DNA of 64,000 nt from JAXLYE01 sp046351595 (GTDB lineage: Bacteria; Myxococcota_A; Polyangia; Palsa-1104; JAEUJZ01), in NCBI GenBank assembly GCA_046351595.1, contig JAXLYE010000002.1, positions 1,550,001 through 1,614,000 on the forward strand. Reading direction: 5' to 3'. Below are positions 28,490 through 41,183 of the stretch, in pieces. The translations under genes were made by a program, and so were the position numbers. Numbering within the stretch: position 1 is the first letter of the stretch; each line of letters opens with the position of its first letter. Under the pieces are notes generated by a model, which was given only the letters and a program-made list of their open reading frames with translations, did no database searches and was not told the origin of the DNA.

Positions 28490-29460
28490 ACGAGGCGGCC
28501 GCTGCGCGTGACCTGGCACATCGCGTAGTCCAGCGCCCGCGCCAGCGCCGAGCGGGCCAGCCCCGAGACGCCGCTCGACGTCGGCGCCGCCGCCGCCCGG
28601 GCCGCCGGCGTCGAGCGCGCGGGCGCGGCCTTGGGCACGAGCTGCAGCCCCTCGCGCTGGGTCGCCGGCTGCCCGATCAGGCGCACGCAGACCGCGGCCG
28701 AGTAGCGATCGAAGAAGTACTCCAGCGAAAGGTGCAGGGTGCGCGTGCGCTGCGGCGCGCCCGCGGTCACGGCGCTGCGGCGGCGCTCGTCCTCGTAGCG
28801 GCGCAGCACCCGGGCGTGCGCGCACAGGCCCAGGACCTGCGCCTGCGAGAGCCGCGCGCGCCGCAGCGGCTCGGGCCAGCGCTCGGCCGCCAGCACGAAG
28901 CGCTCGATACGGTCGACGAGCTGGTCGGCGTCGCGCAGGCTCACCTGATCGGTCACCGCCAGCTCGGCGCGCGCGGCCCGATCCTCGGCGCGGCTCGACC
29001 GGCCGAGCGTGACATCGAGCGCGGCGCGGTAGGCGTTGAGCAGGAGCACGCCGGTGCGCAGCGCCTCCTCGTGCTGCGCCGTGCGCGGCAGCGGCACCGC
29101 CAGCGGCTCGGACAGCGCCTCCGCCGAGGCGGGACGGCCGAGCAGCTCCTCGGCGATGCGCAGCGCCGCGCCGCAGACCTCGCGCGACAGCGACAGCTCG
29201 TCGTGCAGGAGCGGCTGCGTGGCGACGAAGCGCAGCACCGGGCCGAGCGCCTCGAGGTAGCGCTGCACCGGCAGCCGCGGCTCCGCTCCCTCGGCGGCGA
29301 GGTCGGCGGCGCGCTGCAGCAGCGTGCCGAGCGCCGAGGCCGCGTCGGGGAACTGCCGCGGCGCCGCGTCGAGGGGGGCCGGCCGCGCCAGCCCTTGTCT
29401 CGGCGCTGGGCTGGACGGGTTGAGGGTCCGGGGGGATGGTCGCTGGGCTGGTTGGCTCAT
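28480..29460 (-). CDS. Uncharacterised helical protein
   Basis: 326 aa, soluble, no signal or membrane segment. The N-terminal 35 residues are Pro/Ser/Ala-rich; the centre (about 40-245) is predicted all-helical with many Leu/Ala/Arg; a Pro/Ala linker (about 270-300) is followed by a short C-terminal segment. No domain recognised. ATG at 29460; no strong ribosome site seen. Convergent with the kinase (20 nt apart), divergent from pdxH. Confidence 0.65.
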   Translation of the reverse strand: MSQPAQRPSPRTLNPSSPAPRQGLARPAPLDAAPRQFPDAASALGTLLQRAADLAAEGAEPRLPVQRYLEALGPVLRFVATQPLLHDELSLSREVCGAALRIAEELLGRPASAEALSEPLAVPLPRTAQHEEALRTGVLLLNAYRAALDVTLGRSSRAEDRAARAELAVTDQVSLRDADQLVDRIERFVLAAERWPEPLRRARLSQAQVLGLCAHARVLRRYEDERRRSAVTAGAPQRTRTLHLSLEYFFDRYSAAVCVRLIGQPATQREGLQLVPKAAPARSTPAARAAAAPTSSGVSGLARSALARALDYAMCQVTRSGRLVFT

Positions 29461-29579
29461 GGCTGGTTGTGCCTGGCGTGGGTGACGATGTAGGACAACA
29501 ACCTACGGTTACTTTGTGCAGGTGCCAAATTTTCTGCTCGCGCCGCCCGCACCGGCCCTGGCTGGCGTATCCTGCGCCC

Positions 29580-30176
29580 ATGCTTCTCGACGGAAAGACC
29601 GATCCGCAGGCGCTGTTCTCGGCGCTGTTTGCGCGGGCCCAGGCCGAAGAGCCGTTCGACGCCACGGCCGTCGCCTTGGCGACCGCGACCGAGGACGGCC
29701 GGCCCGCGGTGCGCATGGTGCTGCTCAAGGGCGCGGACGAGCGCGGCTTCGTCTTCTACACCAACTACGAGAGCCGCAAGGGCCGCGAGCTCCTTGGGAA
29801 CCCGCACGCCGCGCTGTGCTTCTACTGGCCCAAGCTCGGCATCCAGGTGCGCGTCGAGGGCGCCGTCGAAAAGACCAGCGACGCCGAGTCGGACGCCTAC
29901 TTCGCCAGCCGCGCGCGCGGCAGCCAGATCGGCGCCTGGGCCTCGGAGCAGAGCCGCCCGCTCGCCGGCCGCGACGAGCTCCTGGAGCGCGTCGAGAGCG
30001 CCGAGGCGCGCCTGGGCGAGGGCACGGTGCCGCGGCCGCCGCACTGGGGCGGGTTCCTGCTCGCGCCCGCGGTCATCGAGTTCTGGGTCGCGCAGCCGAG
30101 CCGCCTGCACGATCGCGTCCAGTACCGACGGAGCTCGCCGCAGGCGCCGTGGTCCGCGACGCGGCTGTTCCCCTAA
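29580..30176 (+). CDS. pdxH: Pyridoxamine/pyridoxine 5'-phosphate oxidase
   Basis: 198 aa. FMN enzyme that oxidises PNP/PMP to pyridoxal 5'-phosphate. Diagnostic segments: RPAVRMVLLKG, GFVFYTNYESRKGREL, CFYWPKLGIQVRVEG, QIGAWASEQSRPL, PPHWGGFLLAPAVIEFW and the PNPOx C-terminus RLHDRVQYRR ... RLFP. TATCCT (29568-29573) lies six nt before the ATG with no ribosome site, so the mRNA may be leaderless. In-frame sequence upstream of 29580 is not conserved in character. Confidence 0.95.
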   Translation: MLLDGKTDPQALFSALFARAQAEEPFDATAVALATATEDGRPAVRMVLLKGADERGFVFYTNYESRKGRELLGNPHAALCFYWPKLGIQVRVEGAVEKTSDAESDAYFASRARGSQIGAWASEQSRPLAGRDELLERVESAEARLGEGTVPRPPHWGGFLLAPAVIEFWVAQPSRLHDRVQYRRSSPQAPWSATRLFP

Positions 30177-30263
30177 GCCGCGGAGCGGCAGATTGCAAAG
30201 ACCGCGGCGCGAAGTCCGCGCCGACCCCGTTTTCGCCGGGCCGAAGATCAGATAGGGTTGGCC

Positions 30264-31382
30264 ATGCCGCTTACCCTTGATCTGATCCAGAAGCTCCCCA
30301 AGACCGACCTGCACTGCCACCTCGACGGCTCGCTGCGGATCCAGACGATCCTCGATCTCGCCAAGGAGCAGGGCGTGCGCCTGCCCGCGGACACCGCCGA
30401 CACGCTGCGGCCCTACGTCTTCGCCGGCAACGGCCACCGCTCGCTCGAAGAGTACCTGAAGGCGTTCGACATCACGCTGGCGGTGCTGCAGACCGAGCAG
30501 TCGCTGTACCGCGCCGCCTACGAGCTGGCCGAGGACTGCGCCAAAGAGAACGTCTGGTACCTCGAGGTCCGCTACTCGCCGATGCTGCACACGCAGGCCG
30601 GCCTGTCGCTGGCGCAGATCGTCGAGTCCGTGCTGCGCGGCCTGCGTGACGCCGAGCGTGACTTCGGCATCCGCACCGGCGTGATCCTGTGCGGCATCCG
30701 CAGCTCGTCCGCGGACTCGTCGCTGCGCATGGCCGAGCTGTGCGTCGCCTTCAAGAACCGCGGCGTCGTCGGCTTCGACCTCGCCGGCGCGGAGCTGAAC
30801 CACCCCGCCAAGGTCCACAAGCAGGCGTTCCAGCTGATCCTCGACAACAACGTCAACTGCACCGCGCACGCCGGCGAGGCCTACGGCCCGGAGTCCATCG
30901 CCCAGGCCATCCACTACTGCGGCGCGCACCGCATCGGCCACGGCACCCGCCTGCGCGAGAACGGCGACCTGCTCAACTACGTCTGCGATCACCGCATCCC
31001 GCTCGAGGTCTGCGTCTCGTCGAACATCCAGACCGGCGCCGCGGCCAGCTTCGATACGCACCCGCTGCCGTTTTATTACACCTACGGCCTGCGCTGCACG
31101 ATCAACACCGACAACCGCCTGGTCACCGACACCACCGTCAGCAACGAGCTGTACCTGTGCCACCAGCACTACGGCTTCACGCTCGACGACATCAAGGACA
31201 CGATCATCGCCGGCTTCAAGAGCGCTTTTTTGCCCAAGCGTGACAAGAGCGAGCTGCTCAAGCGCGTGAACGCGGAGCTCGCGAAGTTCACGGATCCGGA
31301 CAGCAGCGGCAGCATCCGGCAGCAGCACCCCAAGAACAACATGATGATGCGCCACGTCTCGCCCGACCTGCGCGAGCCTTAG
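30264..31382 (+). CDS. add: Adenosine deaminase
   Basis: 372 aa. Zinc-dependent conversion of adenosine or deoxyadenosine to inosine. HCHLDGS (His17, His19) gives two zinc ligands; HAGEAYGPES holds the zinc His and catalytic Glu; HRIGHGTRL holds the catalytic His. The final Asp region reads NTDNR, as in actinobacterial-type Add sequences, rather than the STDDP of animal and E. coli enzymes. The ATG at 30264 has AGGG six nt upstream; a TTG at 30258 would add two residues. Together with PNP at 1522 it completes adenosine to hypoxanthine salvage within this window. Confidence 0.93.
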   Translation: MPLTLDLIQKLPKTDLHCHLDGSLRIQTILDLAKEQGVRLPADTADTLRPYVFAGNGHRSLEEYLKAFDITLAVLQTEQSLYRAAYELAEDCAKENVWYLEVRYSPMLHTQAGLSLAQIVESVLRGLRDAERDFGIRTGVILCGIRSSSADSSLRMAELCVAFKNRGVVGFDLAGAELNHPAKVHKQAFQLILDNNVNCTAHAGEAYGPESIAQAIHYCGAHRIGHGTRLRENGDLLNYVCDHRIPLEVCVSSNIQTGAAASFDTHPLPFYYTYGLRCTINTDNRLVTDTTVSNELYLCHQHYGFTLDDIKDTIIAGFKSAFLPKRDKSELLKRVNAELAKFTDPDSSGSIRQQHPKNNMMMRHVSPDLREP

Positions 31383-31387
31383 TACGA

Positions 31388-31448
31388 GCGTGACAGGGTG
31401 TAACGGAGGGCGTGATAGGGTGTAACGGAGGGTGTGACGCCGTGTAAC
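31388..31448 (+). repeat. Three 22-bp tandem repeats with GTGTAAC core
   Basis: GTGTAAC occurs at 31398, 31420 and 31442, exactly 22 bp apart. The first two full units are nearly identical (cGTGAyAGGGTGTAACGGAGGG); the third is degenerate. Spacing of two helical turns suits a regulator binding one DNA face. They lie between add and the molybdopterin gene. Confidence 0.7.
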
Positions 31449-31450
31449 GA

Positions 31451-31519
31451 CGCGGGTCCTGTCGGCTGCGGGAATCCCGCCGCTTGCGCGTCGGGAGCCC
31501 TCCCTCCGCCGCCACCCGC
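31451..31519 (+). repeat. Element B, copy 1
   Basis: About 65 bp matching, in opposite orientation, the element at 63289. The shared core includes CCCGCCGCTTGCGCGTCGGG. Read on the other strand it folds as a stem CCCG-A-CGC/GCG-G-CGGG with a GCAA tetraloop. It ends about 55 nt before the molybdopterin gene. Confidence 0.7.
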
Positions 31520-31573
31520 TTTCTTGGGCAGGAGTTTACACCTGCCGGGACTGTGAATCAGGAGGCGACTGCG

Positions 31574-33889
<2,316 letters not shown>

Positions 33890-33945
33890 CGGCTGCGGGA
33901 AGATAGGGGCTCGAACTCGCGATCGAGTTGGGTCACGATGCCGGC

Positions 33946-34980
33946 ATGGCCCTTCACCCCGCCGCTGGCGCTGCCGCCGGCTCGAACGCTGCTGGCCCGA
34001 ACGCTGCTGGCTCGAACAGTGATCGCAGCTCTTTGGATGACCTGACGCTCGACGATCTGGAGGCCGCGGCCCGCCGCCTCGCCGGCGCGGTGCGGCGCAC
34101 GCCGACGCTGCGCGCGATCGGGCTCAAGGAGCCGCCGGCGGAGCTCGGGGCGCTGTACCTCAAGCTCGAGCTCCTGCAGATCACGGGCTCGTTCAAGGTG
34201 CGCGGCGCCCTCAACAAGCTGCGCGCGCTGCCGCCGGGGAGCACCGCCGCGGGGCTGGTCACGGCGTCCAGCGGCAACCACGGCCTGGCCGTCGCCTATA
34301 TCGGCCACCTGGCGCAGCTGCCGACGACGATCTTTCTGCCCACGGTGGTCCCGGCGAGCAAGGTTGAGAAGCTGCGGCGCTGGGGCGCGCGCATCGAGGC
34401 GGTCGGCACGGTCTGGGACGACGCCAACGACGCCGCGCTCGCGCTCGCGCAGCGGGACGGGCTCTGTTACATCCACCCGTTCGCGGACCGCGACGTCATC
34501 GCCGGCCAGGGCACGCTGGGGCTGGAGCTGTGCGCCGATGCGCCGGAGCTCGACACGGTGCTGGTGGCGATCGGCGGCGGTGGCCTCATCAGCGGCGTCG
34601 CGGCGGCGGTCAAGGCGCGCCTGCCCGGCGCCCGCATCATCGGCGTCGAGCCCGTGGGCGCGCCGACGCTGCGCGAGAGCGTGCGCGCCGGCTCGCTGGT
34701 GCGGCTCGAGCGCATCGATACGCTGGCCGGCACGCTGGCGCCGCAAAAGAGCGACGCCCTCAACCTGCGCCTGGTGCAGCGCTACGTCGACGACATCGTG
34801 CTGGTCAGCGACGACGAGATGCGGGCCGCGGCGCGCTGGCTGTGGTTCGAGACCGCGGTCGCTGCGGAGCTGAGCGGCGCCGCCGCCATGGCCGCGCTGC
34901 TCTGCCGGCGCTACGTGCCGCGCCCCGACGAGCGCGTCGCGGTGATCGTCTGCGGCGCCGGCAGCGACGGCATCGTCTGA
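33946..34980 (+). CDS. Threonine/serine dehydratase (PLP fold type II)
   Basis: 344 aa. Deaminates Thr (or Ser) to the 2-oxo acid. The PLP Lys (about 84) lies in GSFKVRGA; SGNHGLAV holds the phosphate-side Asn, and GGGGLISG is the PLP-phosphate loop. No C-terminal ACT domain, so it is a short catabolic-type or racemase-like member without allosteric control. The first 20 residues contain SNAAGPNAAGSN repeats. A TTG at 33928 could add six residues. It is followed by element A. Confidence 0.87.
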   Translation: MALHPAAGAAAGSNAAGPNAAGSNSDRSSLDDLTLDDLEAAARRLAGAVRRTPTLRAIGLKEPPAELGALYLKLELLQITGSFKVRGALNKLRALPPGSTAAGLVTASSGNHGLAVAYIGHLAQLPTTIFLPTVVPASKVEKLRRWGARIEAVGTVWDDANDAALALAQRDGLCYIHPFADRDVIAGQGTLGLELCADAPELDTVLVAIGGGGLISGVAAAVKARLPGARIIGVEPVGAPTLRESVRAGSLVRLERIDTLAGTLAPQKSDALNLRLVQRYVDDIVLVSDDEMRAAARWLWFETAVAAELSGAAAMAALLCRRYVPRPDERVAVIVCGAGSDGIV

Positions 34981-35007
34981 GCCGCCCGGCGACCCGAGCG
35001 CTCGGTC

Positions 35008-35120
35008 ATACATAGGACACCGGACTTTGTCTGGTGCGAACCCGCGCGAGAAACGCGCGGCATGGGGGAGGCTCGCTCGGCTTTGCCGAGTGAGGGGGCA
35101 CGGGAAATTGCCCCCTGTAT
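35008..35120 (+). repeat. Element A, full copy (A1)
   Basis: About 113 bp, bounded by ATACA and TGTAT. Four successive hairpins: CACCGGAC/GTCTGGTG, CCGCGCG/CGCGCGG, CTCGCTCGGC/GCCGAGTGAG, and GGGGGCA/TTGCCCCC around GGGA. It fills the gap between two convergent genes. Confidence 0.85.
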
Positions 35121-36328
35121 CAGAACGCGCTCACGCCGCGCGGGCGGGCGACGACGACCCGCACGTTGCCCTGATCGGACAGCGGCGCCACCTTGAGCGC
35201 GTGCTCGTCGCCGCTATCGATGATCAGGTCGTGCGGTCCGAGGACGCCGTCGGGCACGCCCTGCGGCCCCGAGTCCGCGAACAGGACGACGATGTGATCG
35301 AGCGCGCGCGGCAGCTCGCCCGCGCCCAGGTAGTCGACGGCCAGGATGTCGCCGGGGCGCACGTCGGCGCCGAAGCGCAGCGGCGGCTCGGAGGCGCTGG
35401 TGCACGCGGGCATCGCCGTCGGACAGACCCGCACCGTGGCCTCGCGCCCGAGCTTGCCGATCGCGTCGATCACGCCGCCGACGTTGGAGTAGCGCAGGCG
35501 CGGCAGGCCGGCCCGCCGCAGCGCCGCGACCAGCACGTCCGCGCAGTCGGCGCCGAGGAAGCGCTCGGCCTGGTTGCGGGCGCCGTCACCGGCGCTGCCG
35601 AACAGGTAGGGGACGTTGTAGAAGGCGGTGAGCCAGCCGATGAAGCCGTCGCCGGTGCGGAAGCTGTAGCGGAAGGCGCGCTCGGCGCCCGTGCCGCTCG
35701 CCGTGTCGACGGCGCCGGCGGGGCCCGGGGTCTTCCACTCGCGCCCGCCGCTGCGCACCGTGGCGCCCAGGCGCAGGGTGCCGCAGCCCTCGTGCTCGGG
35801 CGGGCGCGGCGCCGCGAAGCTCGACGGGCGGGCGTCGCGCACGAGCAGGCTGAGGCCCGCGGCCTGGTCGATCGCGTGCTCCTCGTACTCGATGCGGTCG
35901 TAGCCCAGCCAGCGGCCGTGGCTGGGCCCGAAGATCGCGGCGTTGGCGTAGACGCGCAGCGACGGGTTGGGCGACGGCGTCGCGGTGTGCGCCATGCGCG
36001 GCTCGATGCGGTGCCAAAGGACCTCGAGCGGGCCGCAGCCGCTGCCGGTCCACGAGACGTGCCCGCGGCCGCCGTCCTCGCTGAAGACGACCTTGCGGCC
36101 CTCGAGCAGGCCGGGCATGACCAAAAAGACCTCGAGCTCCTGCCCGAGCCGCGCGTCGACCGCCGCGGCCGGGGGCCCGTCGCTGCCGCGCAGCCTTCCC
36201 GCCAGCGTCGGCTCGCCGCGCAGCTCGCAGCGGGGCGGGGCGGCTCGGGCCGTGCGCTCGTGCAGCAGGACGGACGGTAAGGCAGCCAGCACCCCGATGA
36301 GGAAGACGCAGCGAGCGGTCCCGGTCAT
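35120..36328 (-). CDS. Exported protein, possibly NlpC/P60-like
   Basis: 402 aa with a signal peptide (cleavage near RTARA-APP). The N-terminal half (about 30-190) is a beta-rich domain. The C-terminal half (about 210-390) contains GADCADVLVAALRRAGLPRL and LDHIVVLFADSG, which could be the Cys and His of an NlpC/P60-type cysteine hydrolase (cell-wall peptidase/amidase fold); this rests on motif spacing and is weak. AGGAAG lies four nt before the ATG. The stop touches the end of element A. Confidence 0.65.
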   Translation of the reverse strand: MTGTARCVFLIGVLAALPSVLLHERTARAAPPRCELRGEPTLAGRLRGSDGPPAAAVDARLGQELEVFLVMPGLLEGRKVVFSEDGGRGHVSWTGSGCGPLEVLWHRIEPRMAHTATPSPNPSLRVYANAAIFGPSHGRWLGYDRIEYEEHAIDQAAGLSLLVRDARPSSFAAPRPPEHEGCGTLRLGATVRSGGREWKTPGPAGAVDTASGTGAERAFRYSFRTGDGFIGWLTAFYNVPYLFGSAGDGARNQAERFLGADCADVLVAALRRAGLPRLRYSNVGGVIDAIGKLGREATVRVCPTAMPACTSASEPPLRFGADVRPGDILAVDYLGAGELPRALDHIVVLFADSGPQGVPDGVLGPHDLIIDSGDEHALKVAPLSDQGNVRVVVARPRGVSAF

Positions 36329-36472
36329 GCGGCTTCCTAACGGATAAGAGGCGCCGCCAGTCTAACCCGCCCGCGCCGCGCAGGTGCGACGGAGCGCGAC
36401 AGGGCCCGGCACCGCGCCCGCGCCTGCGTTAGGCTGGGGGCCCACCGCGCCGAGGAGCTGCGAGGAGCTGCA

Positions 36473-37417
36473 ATGAGAGCGATGATCTTCCGCACCTACG
36501 GAGGCCCCGAGGTGCTCGAGCTGGCCGAGCTGCCGCGCCCCGTGCCCGGGCCCGAGCAGATCCTGATCCGGGTCCACAAGAGCAGCATCAACCCCGTCGA
36601 CTGGAAGCGCGCCAGCGGCAAGCTGCGGCTGCTCATGCCGGTGCAGCTGCCGTCGGTGCCGGGCTTCGACGTGGCCGGCGAGGTGGTCGAGGTCGGCCCC
36701 GGCGTCACCACCTTTGCCCCGGGCGCGCGAGTGCACGCGCGGCTTTTGGGCGTCGGCGGCGCCGCGGCGGAGCTTACGCTCGCGGGGCTGGACGTGACGG
36801 CGCCGATGCCGGCGGGCATGGACATGGCCACGGCGGCGGGCCTGCCGCTGGCGGGCATGACCGCGCTGCAGGGGCTGCGCGATCGGGCGGGCGTGCCGAT
36901 GCAGGGCGCGCGCGAGCGCATCCTGATCGTCGGCGCCTCGGGCGGTGTCGGTCACCTGGCGGTGCAGCTCGCGGTCGCCGCGGGCGCGACCGTGGTCGGC
37001 GTGTGCAGCACGCGCAACGTCGAGCTGGTCAAGGGCCTGGGCGCGCACGAGGTCATCGACTATACGCGGCCCGATCCCTACGCCGGGCAGGCGCCCTTCG
37101 ACGTCATCTTCGACTGCGTCGGCGGCTCGCCGGGGCCGTGGCTTGTGCGGCTCAAGGCCGGCGGGCGCTTCGTGTCGGCGATGCCGGGGCCGCAGGTGTT
37201 CCTGCGCTCGGCGCTCAACCCGCTGGCCGGGAAGAAGGTGCGCGCGGTCATGCTCAAGCCCAACGCCGCGGACCTGCGCGCCCTGGACGCGCTGTACGAG
37301 GCCGGCAAGCTGCGGGTGGTGGTGGATCAGAGCTTCCCGCTCACCGAGCTGCGCGCGGCGTGGGAGCGGTCGCAGAGCGGGCGCGCGACCGGGAAGATCC
37401 TCGTCGACGTTTTGTGA
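36473..37417 (+). CDS. Zinc-independent MDR (quinone oxidoreductase-like)
   Basis: 314 aa, NADP(H)-dependent medium-chain reductase. N-terminal GroES-like domain (KSSINPVDWKRASG, PGFDVAGEVVEVG) and Rossmann domain with RILIVGASGGVGHLAVQLA (about 143-161). No catalytic-zinc Cys/His signature, so quinone or enoyl reductase type. GAGGAGCTG lies before the ATG at 36473. It is 12 nt from the convergent ffh stop. Confidence 0.88.
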   Translation: MRAMIFRTYGGPEVLELAELPRPVPGPEQILIRVHKSSINPVDWKRASGKLRLLMPVQLPSVPGFDVAGEVVEVGPGVTTFAPGARVHARLLGVGGAAAELTLAGLDVTAPMPAGMDMATAAGLPLAGMTALQGLRDRAGVPMQGARERILIVGASGGVGHLAVQLAVAAGATVVGVCSTRNVELVKGLGAHEVIDYTRPDPYAGQAPFDVIFDCVGGSPGPWLVRLKAGGRFVSAMPGPQVFLRSALNPLAGKKVRAVMLKPNAADLRALDALYEAGKLRVVVDQSFPLTELRAAWERSQSGRATGKILVDVL

Positions 37418-37429
37418 AGGGCAGGGCGG

Positions 37430-39070
<1,641 letters not shown>

Positions 39071-39299
39071 GGTCGCAAAGCTGTACCACGACGGCGAGCC
39101 CGCTTGCCAGCGACAAGAGTGGGCGAGGGGCTCTGGGCGAGGCGGGCCCCGGGCCTGGCCCGGCTCGGCCTGACGCAGACCGGCCTGACGCAGACCGGGC
39201 GGTTCCGGGCGAGAACTTGACGGCCCGGGGGGGCTTGCAGGGAGACTGAGCCGCTCTCTTTCCTCTTTCAGCCGAGAAGGCCAAGCGAAAGGCAACGCC

Positions 39300-40079
39300 A
39301 TGGAGACCGCCATCACCACCGAGCGAATCACCGTCCACCCCGACGACGGCTCCGGCCCGATGGGCTGCTACCTCGCGCGCCCCGAGGGCGGCGGCCGCCA
39401 CCCGGGCGTGCTGCTGTTCATGGAGATCTTCGGCATCAACAGCCACATCCGCGACGTGGCCGCGCGCATCGCCAGGCTGGGCTATGTGGTGCTGGCGCCC
39501 GACACCTTCCACCGCACCGGCCCGGGCATCGAGCTCGGCTACAACCCCGAGGGCTTCAGCAAGGGCATGCCGCTGCTCAAGCAGCTCAAGCGCGACGAGG
39601 TGCTCTCGGACCTGCGCGCCGCCTACGAGGCCCTGCACAGCCGCGCCGACGTCACCGGGCCGATCGGCGCCATCGGCTTCTGCATCGGCGGCCACCTGAC
39701 GTACCTGGCGGCGGCGAGCCTGCCGATCCAGGCCGCGGCGTCGTTCTACGGCGGCGGCATCGCCGGCTGGGACATCCCGCTCAACCAGCCGGCACCGACG
39801 ATCACCCTGACGCCGGGCATCGCCAAGAACGACTGCCGCATCCTCTGCCTCTTCGGCGAGAAGGACGGCATGATCCCGGCCGCCCAGCGCACCGCCATCG
39901 CCACCGCGCTCACCGACGCCGGCGCCCGCCATGAGATCGTCGTCTACCCCGACGCCGACCACGGCTTCTTCTGCGACCAGCGCGGCAGCTTCCACGCGCC
40001 GAGCCGCGACGACGCCTGGCAGCGCGTGCAGGCGCTGTTCGCCGAGGAGCTCGGCGGCAAGCACGGCCGCCAGGGCTAG
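39300..40079 (+). CDS. Dienelactone hydrolase family protein
   Basis: 259 aa alpha/beta hydrolase with a Cys nucleophile: GFCIGGH (Cys about 127), acid in GEKDGMIP (about 189), His in DADHGFF (about 221). FMEIFGINSHIRDVAARIA is the family's N-terminal segment. Hydrolyses dienelactone in aromatic catabolism or other lactones/esters; the specific substrate is unknown. AAAGG precedes ATG 39300. It is divergent from ffh and the intervening 230 nt hold both promoters. Confidence 0.9.
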   Translation: METAITTERITVHPDDGSGPMGCYLARPEGGGRHPGVLLFMEIFGINSHIRDVAARIARLGYVVLAPDTFHRTGPGIELGYNPEGFSKGMPLLKQLKRDEVLSDLRAAYEALHSRADVTGPIGAIGFCIGGHLTYLAAASLPIQAAASFYGGGIAGWDIPLNQPAPTITLTPGIAKNDCRILCLFGEKDGMIPAAQRTAIATALTDAGARHEIVVYPDADHGFFCDQRGSFHAPSRDDAWQRVQALFAEELGGKHGRQG

Positions 40080-40132
40080 CCGGACCCGCGACGGGCCAGG
40101 CCGCCCGCGCCGCGGCCTGGTACCATGCCCGG

Positions 40133-41083
40133 ATGGGGCGACGCAGACCGCTCTTCCTGCTGGCGGCCGGGGTGGTGATCACGCTGCTCGCCTGGCCGCG
40201 GGAGGCCCGCCTGGGCACCTACGGCTCCCACACGCTCGTGCGCCGCGGCTTCACCCTCGCCGCGGACATCAACGTCGGCTCATACTCGGAGCCCGAGCAC
40301 GAGGCCGAGATCTTCCGCTCGCGAAAGGCCGCGATCGACGCGCAGGCGAGGCCGCTGTTGCCGCTGTACGAGCGCTGGTTCGAGCGGGTGCTCGTGCAGA
40401 AGCACCCGTACACGGGCCGGCTGGCGGCGCTCGATCGGGCGCGCGCGGCGGCGAGGCCGAGCGACTACAAGTGGCGGCTGCCGGCGCCGGTGCGGCGCGC
40501 GACGGGGGGCGCCGACCCCGGCCCGGGGGCGCTGCTCGCCGCGAGCCCGCCGCCATCGCCGCTGAAGGTGTACCTGCACATGCGCGCGGATGCGACCGGG
40601 CTGGCGCGCGGACGGGCGCTGGTCGGCTTCGTGCTGGCGCAGCTCGCACTCGGGCCCAGCGCGGAGCTCGCGCTCGAGTCGAGGGACCCGCGGTCGCTGG
40701 CAGAGCGGGTGAAGCACGCGGCGGGCGCGGACTCGTACGCGGGCCAGCCCCACCTGATCGCGGCGCTGCTGATGGGGGCGCACGCGCAGGCGGCGGAGAT
40801 GGAGCGGCTCGCCCAGGATCCGGGGCAGAGCGCCGAGACCCGGCTGCTCGCGCGGCTGTGCCTGATCGGCCTGCGGCATAAGGCGTGGGCCAGCGCGGAC
40901 TGGCAGAAGATCGAGCAGGCGCGCTCCGCCACGGATCGCCGCACGCTGTGGACCTGGGTCCTGCTATTTGCCGAAGAGTCGGAGCTCGCCGCGCGCGAGG
41001 CCGAGCTGCGCCAGCGGCTCCCTCTGAACGAAGACGACGAAACCTACTTCTACCGCGGGTTCATCAAGGGCAGCACGGAGTGA
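40133..41083 (+). CDS. Exported or membrane-anchored protein, unknown function
   Basis: 316 aa. Residues about 6-24 are hydrophobic (signal or anchor). The remainder looks helical, with no recognised domain. TACCAT (40121-40126) lies six nt before the ATG without a ribosome site, again suggesting a leaderless mRNA. It begins 53 nt after the dienelactone hydrolase, on the same strand. Confidence 0.65.
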   Translation: MGRRRPLFLLAAGVVITLLAWPREARLGTYGSHTLVRRGFTLAADINVGSYSEPEHEAEIFRSRKAAIDAQARPLLPLYERWFERVLVQKHPYTGRLAALDRARAAARPSDYKWRLPAPVRRATGGADPGPGALLAASPPPSPLKVYLHMRADATGLARGRALVGFVLAQLALGPSAELALESRDPRSLAERVKHAAGADSYAGQPHLIAALLMGAHAQAAEMERLAQDPGQSAETRLLARLCLIGLRHKAWASADWQKIEQARSATDRRTLWTWVLLFAEESELAAREAELRQRLPLNEDDETYFYRGFIKGSTE

Positions 41084-41143
41084 CGGACCGCACAGCGGAA
41101 CAGCGCTTGAACAGACGTTAATTAAAGAAGCATCCAGCCTGCG

Positions 41144-41149
41144 TATAAT
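41144..41149 (+). promoter_or_regulatory. Consensus -10 (TATAAT) before an unknown gene
   Basis: A perfect TATAAT in a locally AT-rich stretch (ttaattaaag...). No good -35 at 17 nt. The ATG of the next gene is 34 nt on, with GGAG in between. Confidence 0.5.
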
Positions 41150-41183
41150 AGGAGGGACTGCGTAGCTCGATACGGAGCCTCCG

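Noticed and set aside
35008..35120. Element A as an ordinary bidirectional terminator only
   Set aside because: It has four hairpins, recurs at four sites including a divergent one, and lacks T-tracts.
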